Shown: positions 42,882 through 51,300 of the stretch, in pieces
How the letters are laid out: every line of letters begins with the position of its first letter
How positions within the stretch are numbered: the stretch's first letter is position 1
Origin: Brevundimonas sp.
Lineage (GTDB): Bacteria > Pseudomonadota > Alphaproteobacteria > Caulobacterales > Caulobacteraceae
Direction: 5' to 3'
Assembly: GCF_027484365.1 (NCBI RefSeq)
Contig: NZ_JAIXTC010000030.1
Location: 124,001 to 188,000, forward strand
Length of the DNA: 64,000 nucleotides
Notes under the pieces: model-generated
Told to the model about the DNA's origin: nothing
The model's database searches: none
What the model saw: the letters and a program-made list of their open reading frames with translations, nothing else
Program-made: the position numbers and the translations under genes

Positions 42882-43640
42882 ATGGACATTCAGGGCTCAG
42901 TGGCCATCGTCACCGGGGCTAATCGGGGTATCGGCGAAGGCTTCGTGCATGTGCTTATCGAGGAGGGAGCCGCCAAGGTCTATGCGGGCGCCCGCGACCC
43001 GGCTTCCGCCAGACATCTTGAGGACCGGTATCCCGGCAAGGTCGTGGCGGTGCGGCTGGACGTGTCCAGGCCGGACGAGATCGAGGCCGCGGCCGCGGCC
43101 TGTCCCGACGTGTCGGTCGTGGTGAACAATGCCGGCGCCTTCCACAACAAGCTTCTGATCGGAGCCGACGACATCTCCGCCGCGCGCGACGAGATGGAGG
43201 TCAACTATTTCGGACCGTTGCAGATGGCGCGTGCCTTCGCGCCGGTGCTGAAGGCGAACGGGGGTGGCGCGATCCTGAACGTGCTCTCGGTGGGAGGCAT
43301 TGTCGCAGTGCCGAACATGGGCGGCTACAGCCCGTCGAAGTTCGCCATGCGTGCCGCCGGGACCTGTATGCGCGCCGAGCTGGCCGGGCAGGGGACCAGC
43401 GTCACCTCCTTGATCGTGGGATCGGTGGACACCCGGATGGCCTCGCATGTGAAGGGCGCCAAGGAGCAGCCTGAGGACATCGCGCGCGCCGCCATGAAGG
43501 GCATCACGCGCGGTATCGACGAGATCGACACCGACCGGTTCGCCATCGAGAGCCGCGCCGCCCTGGCCCGCGATCCCAAGGGGATGGAACGGGGCATGGC
43601 CAAGATGCTGCACGCCAAGGAACTGTCGACGGGCCGCTAG
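42882..43640 (+). CDS. Short-chain dehydrogenase/reductase, classical
   Basis: This 252-residue SDR has all the standard motifs: cofactor-binding TGANRGIG (11-18), NNAG (82-85), and the catalytic Ser136, Tyr149 and Lys153 in YSPSK. ARDP after the second strand suggests NADP preference. It should oxidise or reduce an alcohol/ketone of the island substrate. It is followed by a DUF1295 gene after a 31-base gap carrying an AGGGGGAGA ribosome-binding site. Confidence 0.9.
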   Translation: MDIQGSVAIVTGANRGIGEGFVHVLIEEGAAKVYAGARDPASARHLEDRYPGKVVAVRLDVSRPDEIEAAAAACPDVSVVVNNAGAFHNKLLIGADDISAARDEMEVNYFGPLQMARAFAPVLKANGGGAILNVLSVGGIVAVPNMGGYSPSKFAMRAAGTCMRAELAGQGTSVTSLIVGSVDTRMASHVKGAKEQPEDIARAAMKGITRGIDEIDTDRFAIESRAALARDPKGMERGMAKMLHAKELSTGR

Positions 43641-43671
43641 GCGCCGGACGAACGAGGGGGAGACCTGAATC

Positions 43672-44508
43672 ATGCCGCCCATCACCGAAATCCTGACCAT
43701 ACTCGGGATCAACTTCGCGATCTGCGTCGCGTCCTTCGTCATCCTGTGGGGGATCGGCGTCGCCATCCGGGACGTGACCTTCGTCGACGCCTGGTGGGCG
43801 CTGGGCCTGGCCTTCATGGGGGTGACTACCTTCTTCATGGCCGACGGCTCGGACCAGCGGATGCAGCTGATCCTCGTCCTGGTCTGTGTCTGGGGCCTGC
43901 GTCTGGGCGGCTACATGCTGTGGCGCTGGCGCGATCACGGGCCGGACAGACGCTATGTGAAGATGCTGGAGCGGGCCCAGGCCAAGGGCATGAGCTATCC
44001 GAAGGCCGCCTGGGTCATGGTGTTCCAGCTGCAGTCACCCATCCTGTTCGTCGTCAGCCTGCCGGTACAACTGGGCCAGTTGTCCGGAACGCCGGTCGCC
44101 GTGGGCCTGATCGGCTGGATCGGCGCCGGCCTGACGGTCTTCGGCATCATCTTCGAAAGCCTCGGCGACTGGCAGATGGTGCGGTTCAAGAAGACGCCCG
44201 GCACGGCCGGAACCGTCATGGACAAGGGCCTGTGGCGCTATACCCAGCATCCCAACTATTTCGGCGACCTGTGCGTCTGGTTCGGCCTGTGGCTGATCGC
44301 GGCGGAGACCGGCCTGCTCGGCGCCGTGTCTATCGTCGGGCCGCTTCTGCTGATCGTGATGTTCTTGAAGTACAGCGGCGGCGTGTCGTACGAAAAGCGG
44401 CTGAAGCACACGCGTCCGGGCTATGAAGACTATATGGCCCGTACCAGCCTGATGGTTCCCTGGCCGCCCAAGAAGGCGACCGCCTCGGAGACGAAGTCCG
44501 CCGCATGA
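43672..44508 (+). CDS. DUF1295 membrane protein, steroid 5-alpha-reductase-like
   Basis: The 278-residue protein has seven predicted membrane helices and the DUF1295 pattern, including VDAWWALGLAFM, RLGGYMLWRWRDHGPDRRY, and near the C-terminus KGLWRYTQHPNYFGDLCVWFGLWL, the NAD(P)H-binding motif shared with 3-oxo-5-alpha-steroid 4-dehydrogenases and isoprenylcysteine methyltransferases. Reduction of an enone or polycyclic lipid is possible but unproven. The stop overlaps the next ligase start by four bases. Confidence 0.9.
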   Translation: MPPITEILTILGINFAICVASFVILWGIGVAIRDVTFVDAWWALGLAFMGVTTFFMADGSDQRMQLILVLVCVWGLRLGGYMLWRWRDHGPDRRYVKMLERAQAKGMSYPKAAWVMVFQLQSPILFVVSLPVQLGQLSGTPVAVGLIGWIGAGLTVFGIIFESLGDWQMVRFKKTPGTAGTVMDKGLWRYTQHPNYFGDLCVWFGLWLIAAETGLLGAVSIVGPLLLIVMFLKYSGGVSYEKRLKHTRPGYEDYMARTSLMVPWPPKKATASETKSAA

Positions 44509-46010
44509 TCCGTCCCGCCAGGCCGCGCACGATGTCCACGCCGGGGGTCGCCATGCCGGCGCCCCGGGCGGTGGGGACCCTTTTGAATGTCCATGCCGAG
44601 AGGGATCCGGATCGTCCGGCCCTGACCTTTGAAGGCGTGACCCTGACCCGGCGCGAGCTGGCGGAGCGGGTCAATCGCCGGGCTCGGACCCTGGCGAAAG
44701 CGGGGGTGGTCGAGGGCGACTTCGTCGCCATCGCCCTGCCGAACTGCCCTGCGTTTCTGGAGTTGGCCTTCGCCGTTTGGGCGCTCGGCGCGACACCGGC
44801 GCCCCTGTCGCACAAGCTGCCGGCGATCGAGCTGGCCGGCATCCTCGATCTGCTCAAGCCGCGCCTGATCGTGATCGAGGATGGGGACCGGGCGGGCGAT
44901 ACGCCTCGCCTCTCCGAGGCGGAGACGTATGACGTGTCGGCGGATCCTTCGCCCTTGCCGGAGATCGTGTCGAAACATCTGAAGGCCATCGCCAGCGGCG
45001 GCTCGACCGGCCGACCCAAGGTCATCGTCGACATGGCGCCGGCGATGGTCGACCCCGACGTCCTGCTGCTCGGCATGATCCCCGAGGATGTGCTGCTGAA
45101 CCCCGGGCCGCTGTACCATGCGGCTCCCTTCGGCATGACCTGTTTCGCGATGGGCTGGGGGCTGCACATCGTCCTGATGCCGCGTTTCGATGCGGAGGAA
45201 ACACTGCGGCTGATCGACCAGCACAAGGTCAGCTGGCTGTTCCAGGTGCCGACGATGATGCATCGAATCTGGTCCCTTCCAGAGGATGTGAAAGCGAAAT
45301 ACGATGTCTCGTCTCTGGACGCCGTCATGCACATCGCCGCCGCCTGTCCCCCCTGGTTGAAGCAGAAGTGGATCGAGTGGGTGGGCCCGGAGACGGTCTG
45401 GGAGATCTATACCGGCACCGAGGCCCTCGGCGGTACGGGTATTCGCGGCGTCGAATGGCTGGACCATCCCGGCTCGGTCGGGAAGGTCCTCCCCGGCTAT
45501 GAGATGAAGGTGCTGAACGAGGCCGGTGAAGCCTGCGCGCCCGGCGAGGTCGGCGAGATCTATTTCATGCCGCTGCGGGGGCAGGGAACGACCTACAGAT
45601 ACCTCGGGGCCGAGCCGCGGGCGAACGGGACGTTCGAGACCCTGGGCGACATGGGCTATGTCGACGAGGACGGCTGGCTTTATCTGGCCGACCGGCGCGT
45701 GGACATGATCGTTTCGGGCGGGGCCAACGTCTATCCGGCCGAGGTCGAGGCGGCGATCGACAGCTTCCCCGGGGTCCAGTGCAGCGTGGTGGTGGGGCTG
45801 CCCGACGCTGATTTCGGCCAGCGCGTTCATGCCATCGTTGAGACGGCGGACGGGACTCTGGACCAGGCGGCGCTGAACGCCTTCCTCGCCGAGCGGATCG
45901 CGCCCTACAAGCGGCCGCGCTCGCTGGAAGTTACGACCGAACGGCTGCGTGATGATGCGGGCAAGGTGCGTCGTTCGGCCTTGCGGGCCGAGCGGATGCA
46001 GGCAGTCTAG
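44505..46010 (+). CDS. Acyl-CoA ligase-like adenylate-forming enzyme (BaiB/FadD-like)
   Basis: This 501-residue class I adenylate-forming enzyme has the P-loop AIASGGSTGRPKVIVD (a GGSTGRPK form seen in bile-acid and steroid-acid ligases), IYTGTEALGGTGI, LGDMGYVDEDGWLYLADRRVDMIVSGGANVYPAEVE, and a C-terminal DDAGKVRRSAL Lys. It would form a CoA thioester. The start overlaps the DUF1295 stop (ATGA), so the pair is coupled. The enzyme begins with 16 extra residues before the core; a second ATG at codon 10 is possible. Confidence 0.9.
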   Translation: MIRPARPRTMSTPGVAMPAPRAVGTLLNVHAERDPDRPALTFEGVTLTRRELAERVNRRARTLAKAGVVEGDFVAIALPNCPAFLELAFAVWALGATPAPLSHKLPAIELAGILDLLKPRLIVIEDGDRAGDTPRLSEAETYDVSADPSPLPEIVSKHLKAIASGGSTGRPKVIVDMAPAMVDPDVLLLGMIPEDVLLNPGPLYHAAPFGMTCFAMGWGLHIVLMPRFDAEETLRLIDQHKVSWLFQVPTMMHRIWSLPEDVKAKYDVSSLDAVMHIAAACPPWLKQKWIEWVGPETVWEIYTGTEALGGTGIRGVEWLDHPGSVGKVLPGYEMKVLNEAGEACAPGEVGEIYFMPLRGQGTTYRYLGAEPRANGTFETLGDMGYVDEDGWLYLADRRVDMIVSGGANVYPAEVEAAIDSFPGVQCSVVVGLPDADFGQRVHAIVETADGTLDQAALNAFLAERIAPYKRPRSLEVTTERLRDDAGKVRRSALRAERMQAV

Positions 46011-46016
46011 AGGCGC

Positions 46017-46057
46017 GAATTGCACTCGCAGGACACCGAGTCCAGTGAGTGCAATTC
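46017..46057. repeat. 41-base imperfect hairpin with 11-bp perfect ends
   Basis: GAATTGCACTC (46017-46027) and GAGTGCAATTC (46047-46057) are exact inverted repeats. Between them GGAC-accga-GTCC forms an inner stem, so the whole 41 bases can fold into one hairpin with a single three-base mismatch. It starts seven bases after the ligase stop. There is no T run. The outer core is the same as that of the inverted repeat at 1948-1975. Confidence 0.75.
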
Positions 46058-46072
46058 TGAACCCAATCTTGC

Positions 46073-46088
46073 ATCTGAATGACGCAAG
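46073..46088 (-). promoter_or_regulatory. Island motif copy in a convergent gap
   Basis: On the minus strand this reads CTTGCGTCATTCAGAT, matching the motif in its first half. It lies between two gene ends rather than before a start, so a promoter role is less obvious here. Confidence 0.35.
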
Positions 46089-46093
46089 CTATT

Positions 46094-46111
46094 GGTTTAA
46101 TAAGTTAAACC
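46094..46111. repeat. Perfect palindrome GGTTTAA-taag-TTAAACC
   Basis: A 7-bp perfect dyad with a four-base centre, 15 bases from the stop of the SnoaL-like gene. It is AT-rich, unlike its surroundings. It could be a protein-binding operator or part of a terminator for the minus-strand gene. It shares the 115-base gap 46011-46125 with two other dyad or motif elements. Confidence 0.6.
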
Positions 46112-46125
46112 GGTCTGGCCAAGCG

Positions 46126-46494
46126 TCAGGACGCCGCCGGGTCCTTCATCTGGAAATAGTCGCGCCAGGCGACGATCTTTCCGTCCCGGAATTCGATGAT
46201 GCCCATGTACGGATGGGAGACGCTGACGCCGTCGGCGTTGACGTAGTCCTCCTGACCTTCGGTCAGCACCTTGTCGCCGTTTTCGGCCCAGTTCACGAGC
46301 GTCCATTTCGTCGCCGAATGGTTGGCCCAGTATTTCGTGATGAACCGGTCGACCCACTCCTTCCCGATCAGGGGGCGGGTGCCGACATGGTAGTGGTATT
46401 CGACGTCGTCGGCGAAGAAGTCGAGGAAGGCGGGTTTATCCCGGGCCTCCGACACCGCCATCAGCGCACGCAGGCGTTCGATCGGCGTACTCAT
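46126..46494 (-). CDS. SnoaL-like/limonene-epoxide-hydrolase-like protein A
   Basis: This 122-residue NTF2-fold protein opens PIERLRALMAVSEARDKPAFLDFFADDVEYHYHVGTRPLIGKEWV and ends with GIIEFRDGKIVAWRDYFQMKDPA, the segment that in limonene epoxide hydrolase holds the catalytic Arg and Asp (RDY). It is a likely sister of the gene next door. A hydrolase, isomerase or dehydratase role is inferred only from fold. The start overlaps the upstream stop by four bases (ATGA). Confidence 0.88.
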   Translation of the reverse strand: MSTPIERLRALMAVSEARDKPAFLDFFADDVEYHYHVGTRPLIGKEWVDRFITKYWANHSATKWTLVNWAENGDKVLTEGQEDYVNADGVSVSHPYMGIIEFRDGKIVAWRDYFQMKDPAAS

Positions 46495-46892
46495 GCCGAG
46501 GCCTTTGCAGTCTCGGGCTTCGCCGGCGCATGGACCTGCGACGTGTCGTAGTAGTCGCGCATCCTGTAGATCAGGCCGTCGCGAACCTGGAAGACCTGAA
46601 CGAAGGGGTTATCGATCTTCACGCCCGAAGCACGATCGACCAGAACCTCCATCCCTTCGACGAACAGGACCTCGCCGTTCTCGGCCGAATGGGTAACCCG
46701 CCACTCCTGCTGATCGAAGCCGGCCTCGTAGTTGGACAGGAATTTGCGCATCTTGTCCTTGCCTACGGCCGGACGTTTGGTGGGGTGCCAATGGTACTCG
46801 ATGTCGTCGGCGAGGGTGGCAATGAAACCCTCCACATCGCGCCTCTTCCAGGCGGCCATCATGGCCTCCACGACCTGCATGTTCTGACCCAC
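46491..46892 (-). CDS. SnoaL-like/limonene-epoxide-hydrolase-like protein B
   Basis: This 133-residue NTF2-fold protein shares with protein A the pattern DIEYHWHPTKRPAVGKDKMRKFL..., HSAENGEVLFVEGMEVLVDR, and VFQVRDGLIYRMRDYYDT, keeping the Arg-Asp-Tyr of the epoxide-hydrolase-like group. The pair may form a heteromer or act in consecutive steps. It is transcribed from a region with an island-motif copy 46 bases upstream and follows the HxlR-type regulator gene on the same strand. Confidence 0.88.
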   Translation of the reverse strand: MGQNMQVVEAMMAAWKRRDVEGFIATLADDIEYHWHPTKRPAVGKDKMRKFLSNYEAGFDQQEWRVTHSAENGEVLFVEGMEVLVDRASGVKIDNPFVQVFQVRDGLIYRMRDYYDTSQVHAPAKPETAKASA

Positions 46893-46937
46893 GGCCTGTC
46901 TCCCTAGTGTTCTGGTTCGTCAAACGCTAGGACCAAG

Positions 46938-46953
46938 AGTCTGCTAATGCAAG
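46938..46953 (-). promoter_or_regulatory. Island motif copy upstream of the SnoaL pair
   Basis: On the minus strand this reads CTTGCATTAGCAGACT, matching the 39249 copy at 14 of 16 positions. It lies between the regulator stop (46987) and the SnoaL start (46892), with its end 46 bases from that start. The orientation is the same as the gene. Confidence 0.55.
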
Positions 46954-46986
46954 CGCGTTGGAGACGCTTTCAAATGCGAACTTTCG

Positions 46987-47925
46987 CTACGCCGTCGGCT
47001 TGATTCTTCCGGCCTTCATCAGAACGTTCTCCAGCGTCAGCCGACCCTTGCAGGCGCTGCAGCAGACCTGGGCGCTCAGCGGTTCGCCGCAGACGTGCTT
47101 GATCTTCACCGGCGGTCCGGCGCGGTCCTTCAGGTGGGTGTCGGCCCAGGTCATCATGGTCAGGGCGTGGGGATAGAGGTCGCGCCCCTTGGTCGTCAGC
47201 CGGTACTGATAGCGGGGCGGCGTCATCTCATAGAGGCGCCGCTCGAAAATGCCCGACATCTCCAGCGTCCGAAGCCGATCGGTCAGAATGTTGGAGGCGA
47301 TTCCGAGCATGCTCTGGATCTCGTCGAACTTGTGCAGGCCGAAATACTGCACACTGACCACCAGGGCGGTCCAGCGATCGCCGAGCAGGTCAACAAGCTC
47401 GATGGTCGGGGCCTCGTCATTGGGCTGACGACGACGGTGCATGCGCTGGACCGGCAACTTCTCCATCCCTTGACCGGGGCCGGGCGTGAAGGAGCAGGTA
47501 TGAAGCGTCAGGGGTTCGCCGCAGCCGCCGCAGCGCAGCTCCGGCAGCATGGCCTTGCCGCAGTCGGTGTGGGTAAAGACGGTCGGCGCCCGGCCGCCGG
47601 TCACGCCCCAGCGCACGCCCCAGCCCCACATCAGCATCATGGAATCGAACAGACCCAGTCCGCGCGGCGTCAGATGGTAGGCCATGCGCGCGCCCTCGTC
47701 CTTGTGGGGCTTCTTGACCAGGATGCCGTGCCGTTCCAGCGCCGCGAGACGGCTGGACAGGGTGGATCGGGCTCCGCCCAGGCGGGCGTGAAATTCCTCG
47801 AACCGCGTTGCGCCGAGAAAGGCCTCCTGGACGACCAGCAGGCTCCATCGATCGCCCAGGGCGTTGAGCGCGCGGTTAACCGAGCTCTTTGGAACGAGAC
47901 GAATTTTCGGGGCGACGCGGGGCAT
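46987..47925 (-). CDS. HxlR-family transcriptional regulator with two HxlR domains
   Basis: This 312-residue protein contains two winged-helix HxlR domains in one chain: residues about 14-105 (ALNALGDRWSLLVVQEAFLGATRFEEFHARLGGARSTLSSRL...) and about 172-262 (ELVDLLGDRWTALVVSVQYFGLHKFDEIQSMLGIASNILTDRL...). Each half is followed by a Cys-rich tail (C122, C132, C135, C144; C279, C288, C289, C292), as in a small zinc site. Ordinary HxlR proteins are 100-150 residues and dimerise; here one chain may form a pseudodimer. It is the only regulator gene in the island, 31 bases downstream of a ligase gene. Confidence 0.88.
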   Translation of the reverse strand: MPRVAPKIRLVPKSSVNRALNALGDRWSLLVVQEAFLGATRFEEFHARLGGARSTLSSRLAALERHGILVKKPHKDEGARMAYHLTPRGLGLFDSMMLMWGWGVRWGVTGGRAPTVFTHTDCGKAMLPELRCGGCGEPLTLHTCSFTPGPGQGMEKLPVQRMHRRRQPNDEAPTIELVDLLGDRWTALVVSVQYFGLHKFDEIQSMLGIASNILTDRLRTLEMSGIFERRLYEMTPPRYQYRLTTKGRDLYPHALTMMTWADTHLKDRAGPPVKIKHVCGEPLSAQVCCSACKGRLTLENVLMKAGRIKPTA

Positions 47926-47956
47926 CCCCCCTCTTAGGCGACGCCGTTAGGTCTTA

Positions 47957-49588
47957 TCAAGCAACCGTCAATTTCTGGCGTCGCACCACCAGCCCGGCCG
48001 CCTCCCGGTCGAAGGTCGCGGCTGTGACACCCTCGTCCCTCAGTCCGGTCTTCTGGATCTTGTTGGTCGGGGTCTTGGGCAGGGCGGTCTCGACCCGGAC
48101 GTAGCGCGGCACCATGAAATGGGTCATGCGCGGGATCAGCCATTCCAGCAGTTCGCGCGGATCGATCTCGGCGCCGTCGACCGGCGCCACAGCCACCATG
48201 ACCTCCTGTTCGCCACCGGGCAGGTCGACGCCGTAGGCGGCGCATTCGCGGACGGAGGGGTGGGCGACGACCTCGAGCTCGATCTCCAGGGAGGACATGT
48301 TCTCGCCGCGCCGGCGGATCGCGTCTTTCTTGCGGTCGACGAAGAAGAAGCAGCCCTGGGCGTCGCGCCACATCAGGTCGCCGGTGTGGAACCAGCCGTT
48401 GCGCCAGGCCTTCGCCGTCGCCTCCGGATCGCCGAGGTAACCGCTGAACAGGGTCCAGGGGGCGTCGGAACGGATGACCAGTTCGCCAGGTTCGCCGTGC
48501 GGGACCTCGTTGTCGTGATCGTCGACGATGCGGCACTCCATGCCGACGCGGACCCGGCCGCAGGAGCGCATCACCGGATCGTTGACCGCACTGATCAACG
48601 GCCCGGAGACCTCGGTCATGTTGAACCCCGAGAGGTAGTCGAAGCCGAACCGCTTCGCGAGCGCGATGGTGTCCTCGTTGATCGGCGACAGGGTCACCAT
48701 CCTCAGAGGGTTGTCGGCGTCGTCGGGCTTCGGCGGCTCCTTCATCAGGAAGGAGGTCAGGGCTCCGATCAGGCCGGAGCAGACCGTCGAGCCGGTCTCG
48801 CGCACGGTGTCCCAGAAGCGACGGGTGTCGAAAGCCTCGAACAGGGCGACCGAGCCGCCACAGGCCACCGCCGCCGTGATCGCCGCGATGCCGCCCACAT
48901 GGAACATGGGCAGATTCACGAGCATCCGGTCGGACTGGACCATGTAGCCGTAGGTCACCCTGGCCGTCGTCCATTCCTGCACATAGGAGGTGACCACCGC
49001 CTTTGACGGGCCTGTCGTGCCGGAGGTGAAGATGATCACCGGCGGGTCCCAGGGGTGCTGTTCCACAGGCTGGAAGGCCGTCGGATCGCCGTCCAGCGCA
49101 GAGGCGTCCTCGATCTCGACCTGCAGTGCCGGGGGCGCGGACGGCCCGGTCAGGATCAGTCGCCCGGTGACGCCGAGCGACAAACCTTCGAGGCGCGGCG
49201 CCAGGTCGGGATGGACGATCATCACCCTGGCGCCGGTCTTTCCGATGGCGTGTTCCAGCAGCTTGCCGCGGAAGCTTGTGTTGATGGGGGCGAGCGCCGC
49301 GCCCGCATAGTTGGCGCCGAACCAGGCCCGAAGCAGGGCTGGACCGTTCGGCGCCCAGGCCGCGACAATGTCCCCGCCCTTGACGCCGCGCGCCTGAAGC
49401 GCGGCGGCGGTGGACACGGCACGCCTGCGGGTCTCGGCCCAGGTCCAGGTCTCGCCGGTCTCGAACCGGATGAAGACAGTGTCCGGCGTCTCAGCCGCCC
49501 AGCGGTCGATCAGCAAAGGGATGACGCAGTCCGCGGCCGTCGGCGGCGCAGGATCGAACCAGGGGATGGTCAGGCGTGCATCGCTCAT
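47957..49588 (-). CDS. Acyl-CoA ligase-like adenylate-forming enzyme (CaiC-like)
   Basis: The protein is 543 residues from MSDARLTIPWFDP. Motifs are IIFTSGTTGPSKAVVTSYVQEW, LSGFNMTEVSGPL, TGDLMWRDAQGCFFFVDRKKDAIRRRGENMSSLEIE and the C-terminal Lys in TPTNKIQKTGL. CaiC-type ligases activate carnitine-like or short branched acids, but many act on other acids. The ATG overlaps the MFS stop by four bases. It sits between a transporter and the regulator, so it may perform the first cytoplasmic step after uptake. Confidence 0.9.
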   Translation of the reverse strand: MSDARLTIPWFDPAPPTAADCVIPLLIDRWAAETPDTVFIRFETGETWTWAETRRRAVSTAAALQARGVKGGDIVAAWAPNGPALLRAWFGANYAGAALAPINTSFRGKLLEHAIGKTGARVMIVHPDLAPRLEGLSLGVTGRLILTGPSAPPALQVEIEDASALDGDPTAFQPVEQHPWDPPVIIFTSGTTGPSKAVVTSYVQEWTTARVTYGYMVQSDRMLVNLPMFHVGGIAAITAAVACGGSVALFEAFDTRRFWDTVRETGSTVCSGLIGALTSFLMKEPPKPDDADNPLRMVTLSPINEDTIALAKRFGFDYLSGFNMTEVSGPLISAVNDPVMRSCGRVRVGMECRIVDDHDNEVPHGEPGELVIRSDAPWTLFSGYLGDPEATAKAWRNGWFHTGDLMWRDAQGCFFFVDRKKDAIRRRGENMSSLEIELEVVAHPSVRECAAYGVDLPGGEQEVMVAVAPVDGAEIDPRELLEWLIPRMTHFMVPRYVRVETALPKTPTNKIQKTGLRDEGVTAATFDREAAGLVVRRQKLTVA

Positions 49589-50943
49589 CGGGCGGGCTCC
49601 TGCCACGCCCGGGCTTCCTCGACACTGTCCCGGAAAGGCTTCAGCGCGCGGGTGAGCATCAGGGCGGCGACGGCGATGGTCGCGCCGCTGACAATAGCGA
49701 GAGACAGTCCGATGTTCTGGTCGCCGCCCAGCCAGTTGTCGCTGATGGCCGCCACGACGGTGGGGCCGAGGCCGAGTGAGATCAGGTTGCCGATCAGGAA
49801 GTAGATGGCGGTGATCTGGGCCCGAAGCTGGTTCGGCGCGACGGCCTGAAGCGCTGTGGCCGGCAGGCTGTTCATGACGCCCGCGAAAAAGCTGAAACCG
49901 GCGAGGGCGGCGATGGCCAGGTCACGGCCGGGCATCAGGGGCATGGCGATAGCGAAGGGTATGCTGGCAACGAGGGCGAGGATAGCGACCCGAACGGGTG
50001 CGTCTGTCCGCCCCTTTCCGGCAAACGCATCTGTCAGCCAGCCGCCGACGAGGACGCCCGGCGTGGCGGCGGCCAGCAGAACCAGCCCATAGGCGAAGCC
50101 GACCTCGGCCGGGGTCATCCCGTGCTGACGGATCAGCACCGCCGGCGCCCAGGCCAGATAGGAGATCCCGGCCATGCCGAAGATCGAGAAGGCGAAGATC
50201 AGCATGTAGAAGGTCGATTTGCGCGACCACATGTATTTCAGGACGCCCGCCTGGACACCCGACTTCACCACCCCCTGGCGTGGGGGTTCGCGCACGATCA
50301 CGAAAAGGGCGGCGATCAGCAGGCCCGGGGCGCCGACGAGGACGAAGGTCTGCTGCCAGGGCGCCAGCTCGCCGACGAGGGGCAGTTTCATCGCCCCGGC
50401 CTGGGCGATGATGTCGATCACCACACCGCCGATCATCAGGGCCAGACCGGCTCCGAGGTAGGGGGCCATCGAATAGACGGCCAGGGCGCGGGCCCGCTGG
50501 CGCGGCGGGAAGTAGTCAGAGATCATCGAATAGGCGGCGGGCGAAAGGGCGGCCTCGCCGATGCCCACGCCGATGCGCGCGGCGAACAGGGCCCAGAAGC
50601 TGTTGGCCAGGCCGCAGGCCACGGTCATCACGCTCCAGACCACGATCCCCCAGAAGATGATCCAGCGCCGGCTGCCCCGGTCCGCCAGTCGCGCCAGCGG
50701 CACGCCCATGACGGTGTAGAACAGGGAGAAGGCGATCCCGGCCAGAAGGCTGAACTGGGTGTCGGTGATCGTCAGGTCTGCGCGGATCGGCTGAACCAGC
50801 AGGGTCAGAATCTGGCGATCGATGAAGCTGGACGTATAGGCCACCATCAGGGCGGCGACCGCGAACCAGGCCCAGCCGGAGTCGGGCCAGATCCTCGGCT
50901 CAGCCGGATGGCTTTCGCCCGTCACATCCTTGATCGCACTCAT
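49585..50943 (-). CDS. MFS transporter, second copy
   Basis: This 452-residue protein has 12 predicted helices and opens WAWFAVAALMVAYTSSFIDRQILTLLVQPIRADLTITDTQFSLLAGIAFSLFYTVMG, very close to the first MFS copy (35189-36541), with LADRGSRRW and ARIGVGIGEAALSPAAYSMISDYFPPRQRARAL. The spinster-like subgroup moves lipids, sphingoid or organic-acid compounds. It leads an operon with the CaiC-like ligase and regulator. A perfect palindrome sits 35 bases upstream of its start. Confidence 0.9.
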   Translation of the reverse strand: MSAIKDVTGESHPAEPRIWPDSGWAWFAVAALMVAYTSSFIDRQILTLLVQPIRADLTITDTQFSLLAGIAFSLFYTVMGVPLARLADRGSRRWIIFWGIVVWSVMTVACGLANSFWALFAARIGVGIGEAALSPAAYSMISDYFPPRQRARALAVYSMAPYLGAGLALMIGGVVIDIIAQAGAMKLPLVGELAPWQQTFVLVGAPGLLIAALFVIVREPPRQGVVKSGVQAGVLKYMWSRKSTFYMLIFAFSIFGMAGISYLAWAPAVLIRQHGMTPAEVGFAYGLVLLAAATPGVLVGGWLTDAFAGKGRTDAPVRVAILALVASIPFAIAMPLMPGRDLAIAALAGFSFFAGVMNSLPATALQAVAPNQLRAQITAIYFLIGNLISLGLGPTVVAAISDNWLGGDQNIGLSLAIVSGATIAVAALMLTRALKPFRDSVEEARAWQEPAR

Positions 50944-51300
50944 ACCGTAACCTTGTTCAATCTCAAGATGAAAGCGACTCTCGCAGTTGCGAGATGGCGG
51001 CTGGCTTCCTTCGCACCTGCATCAACGGAAGCGGGCATCCGGCGAACTTCGAGATGGCTTGACCGGCAGTATCGCAACAGGAAAGGCCTTATATTCAAAT
51101 GACGTAGGATCCAGAAACGTCGTCCGGGCTGCGCTCGGCCAGCCTGGGCAGGCTCAGGCATGGCAGGAGCGTGTCGCCACACTCACACAGAAGTACACAT
51201 GTCGGTCTGATTACAAAAGCCATTTGACAGTCTCAATTCGCCAGTGACACATTGAGGGCAGAAGCACCTCGGTGAACGAGGGCTCATGGGAGGAATGGGC
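50944..51300. other. 357-base divergent gap between MFS and TonB genes
   Basis: Both neighbours are transcribed away from it, so it holds two promoters. It contains the palindrome at 50979-50994. No open frame resembling a protein was found, and unlike other promoter-containing gaps of the island it shows no full CTTGCGT motif. Confidence 0.5.
50979..50994. promoter_or_regulatory. Perfect palindrome TCTCGCA-gt-TGCGAGA
   Basis: A 7-bp dyad with a two-base centre, whose near edge is 35 bases upstream of the MFS start. Its size and position fit an operator bound by a dimeric regulator. I found no second copy in the window. Confidence 0.5.
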
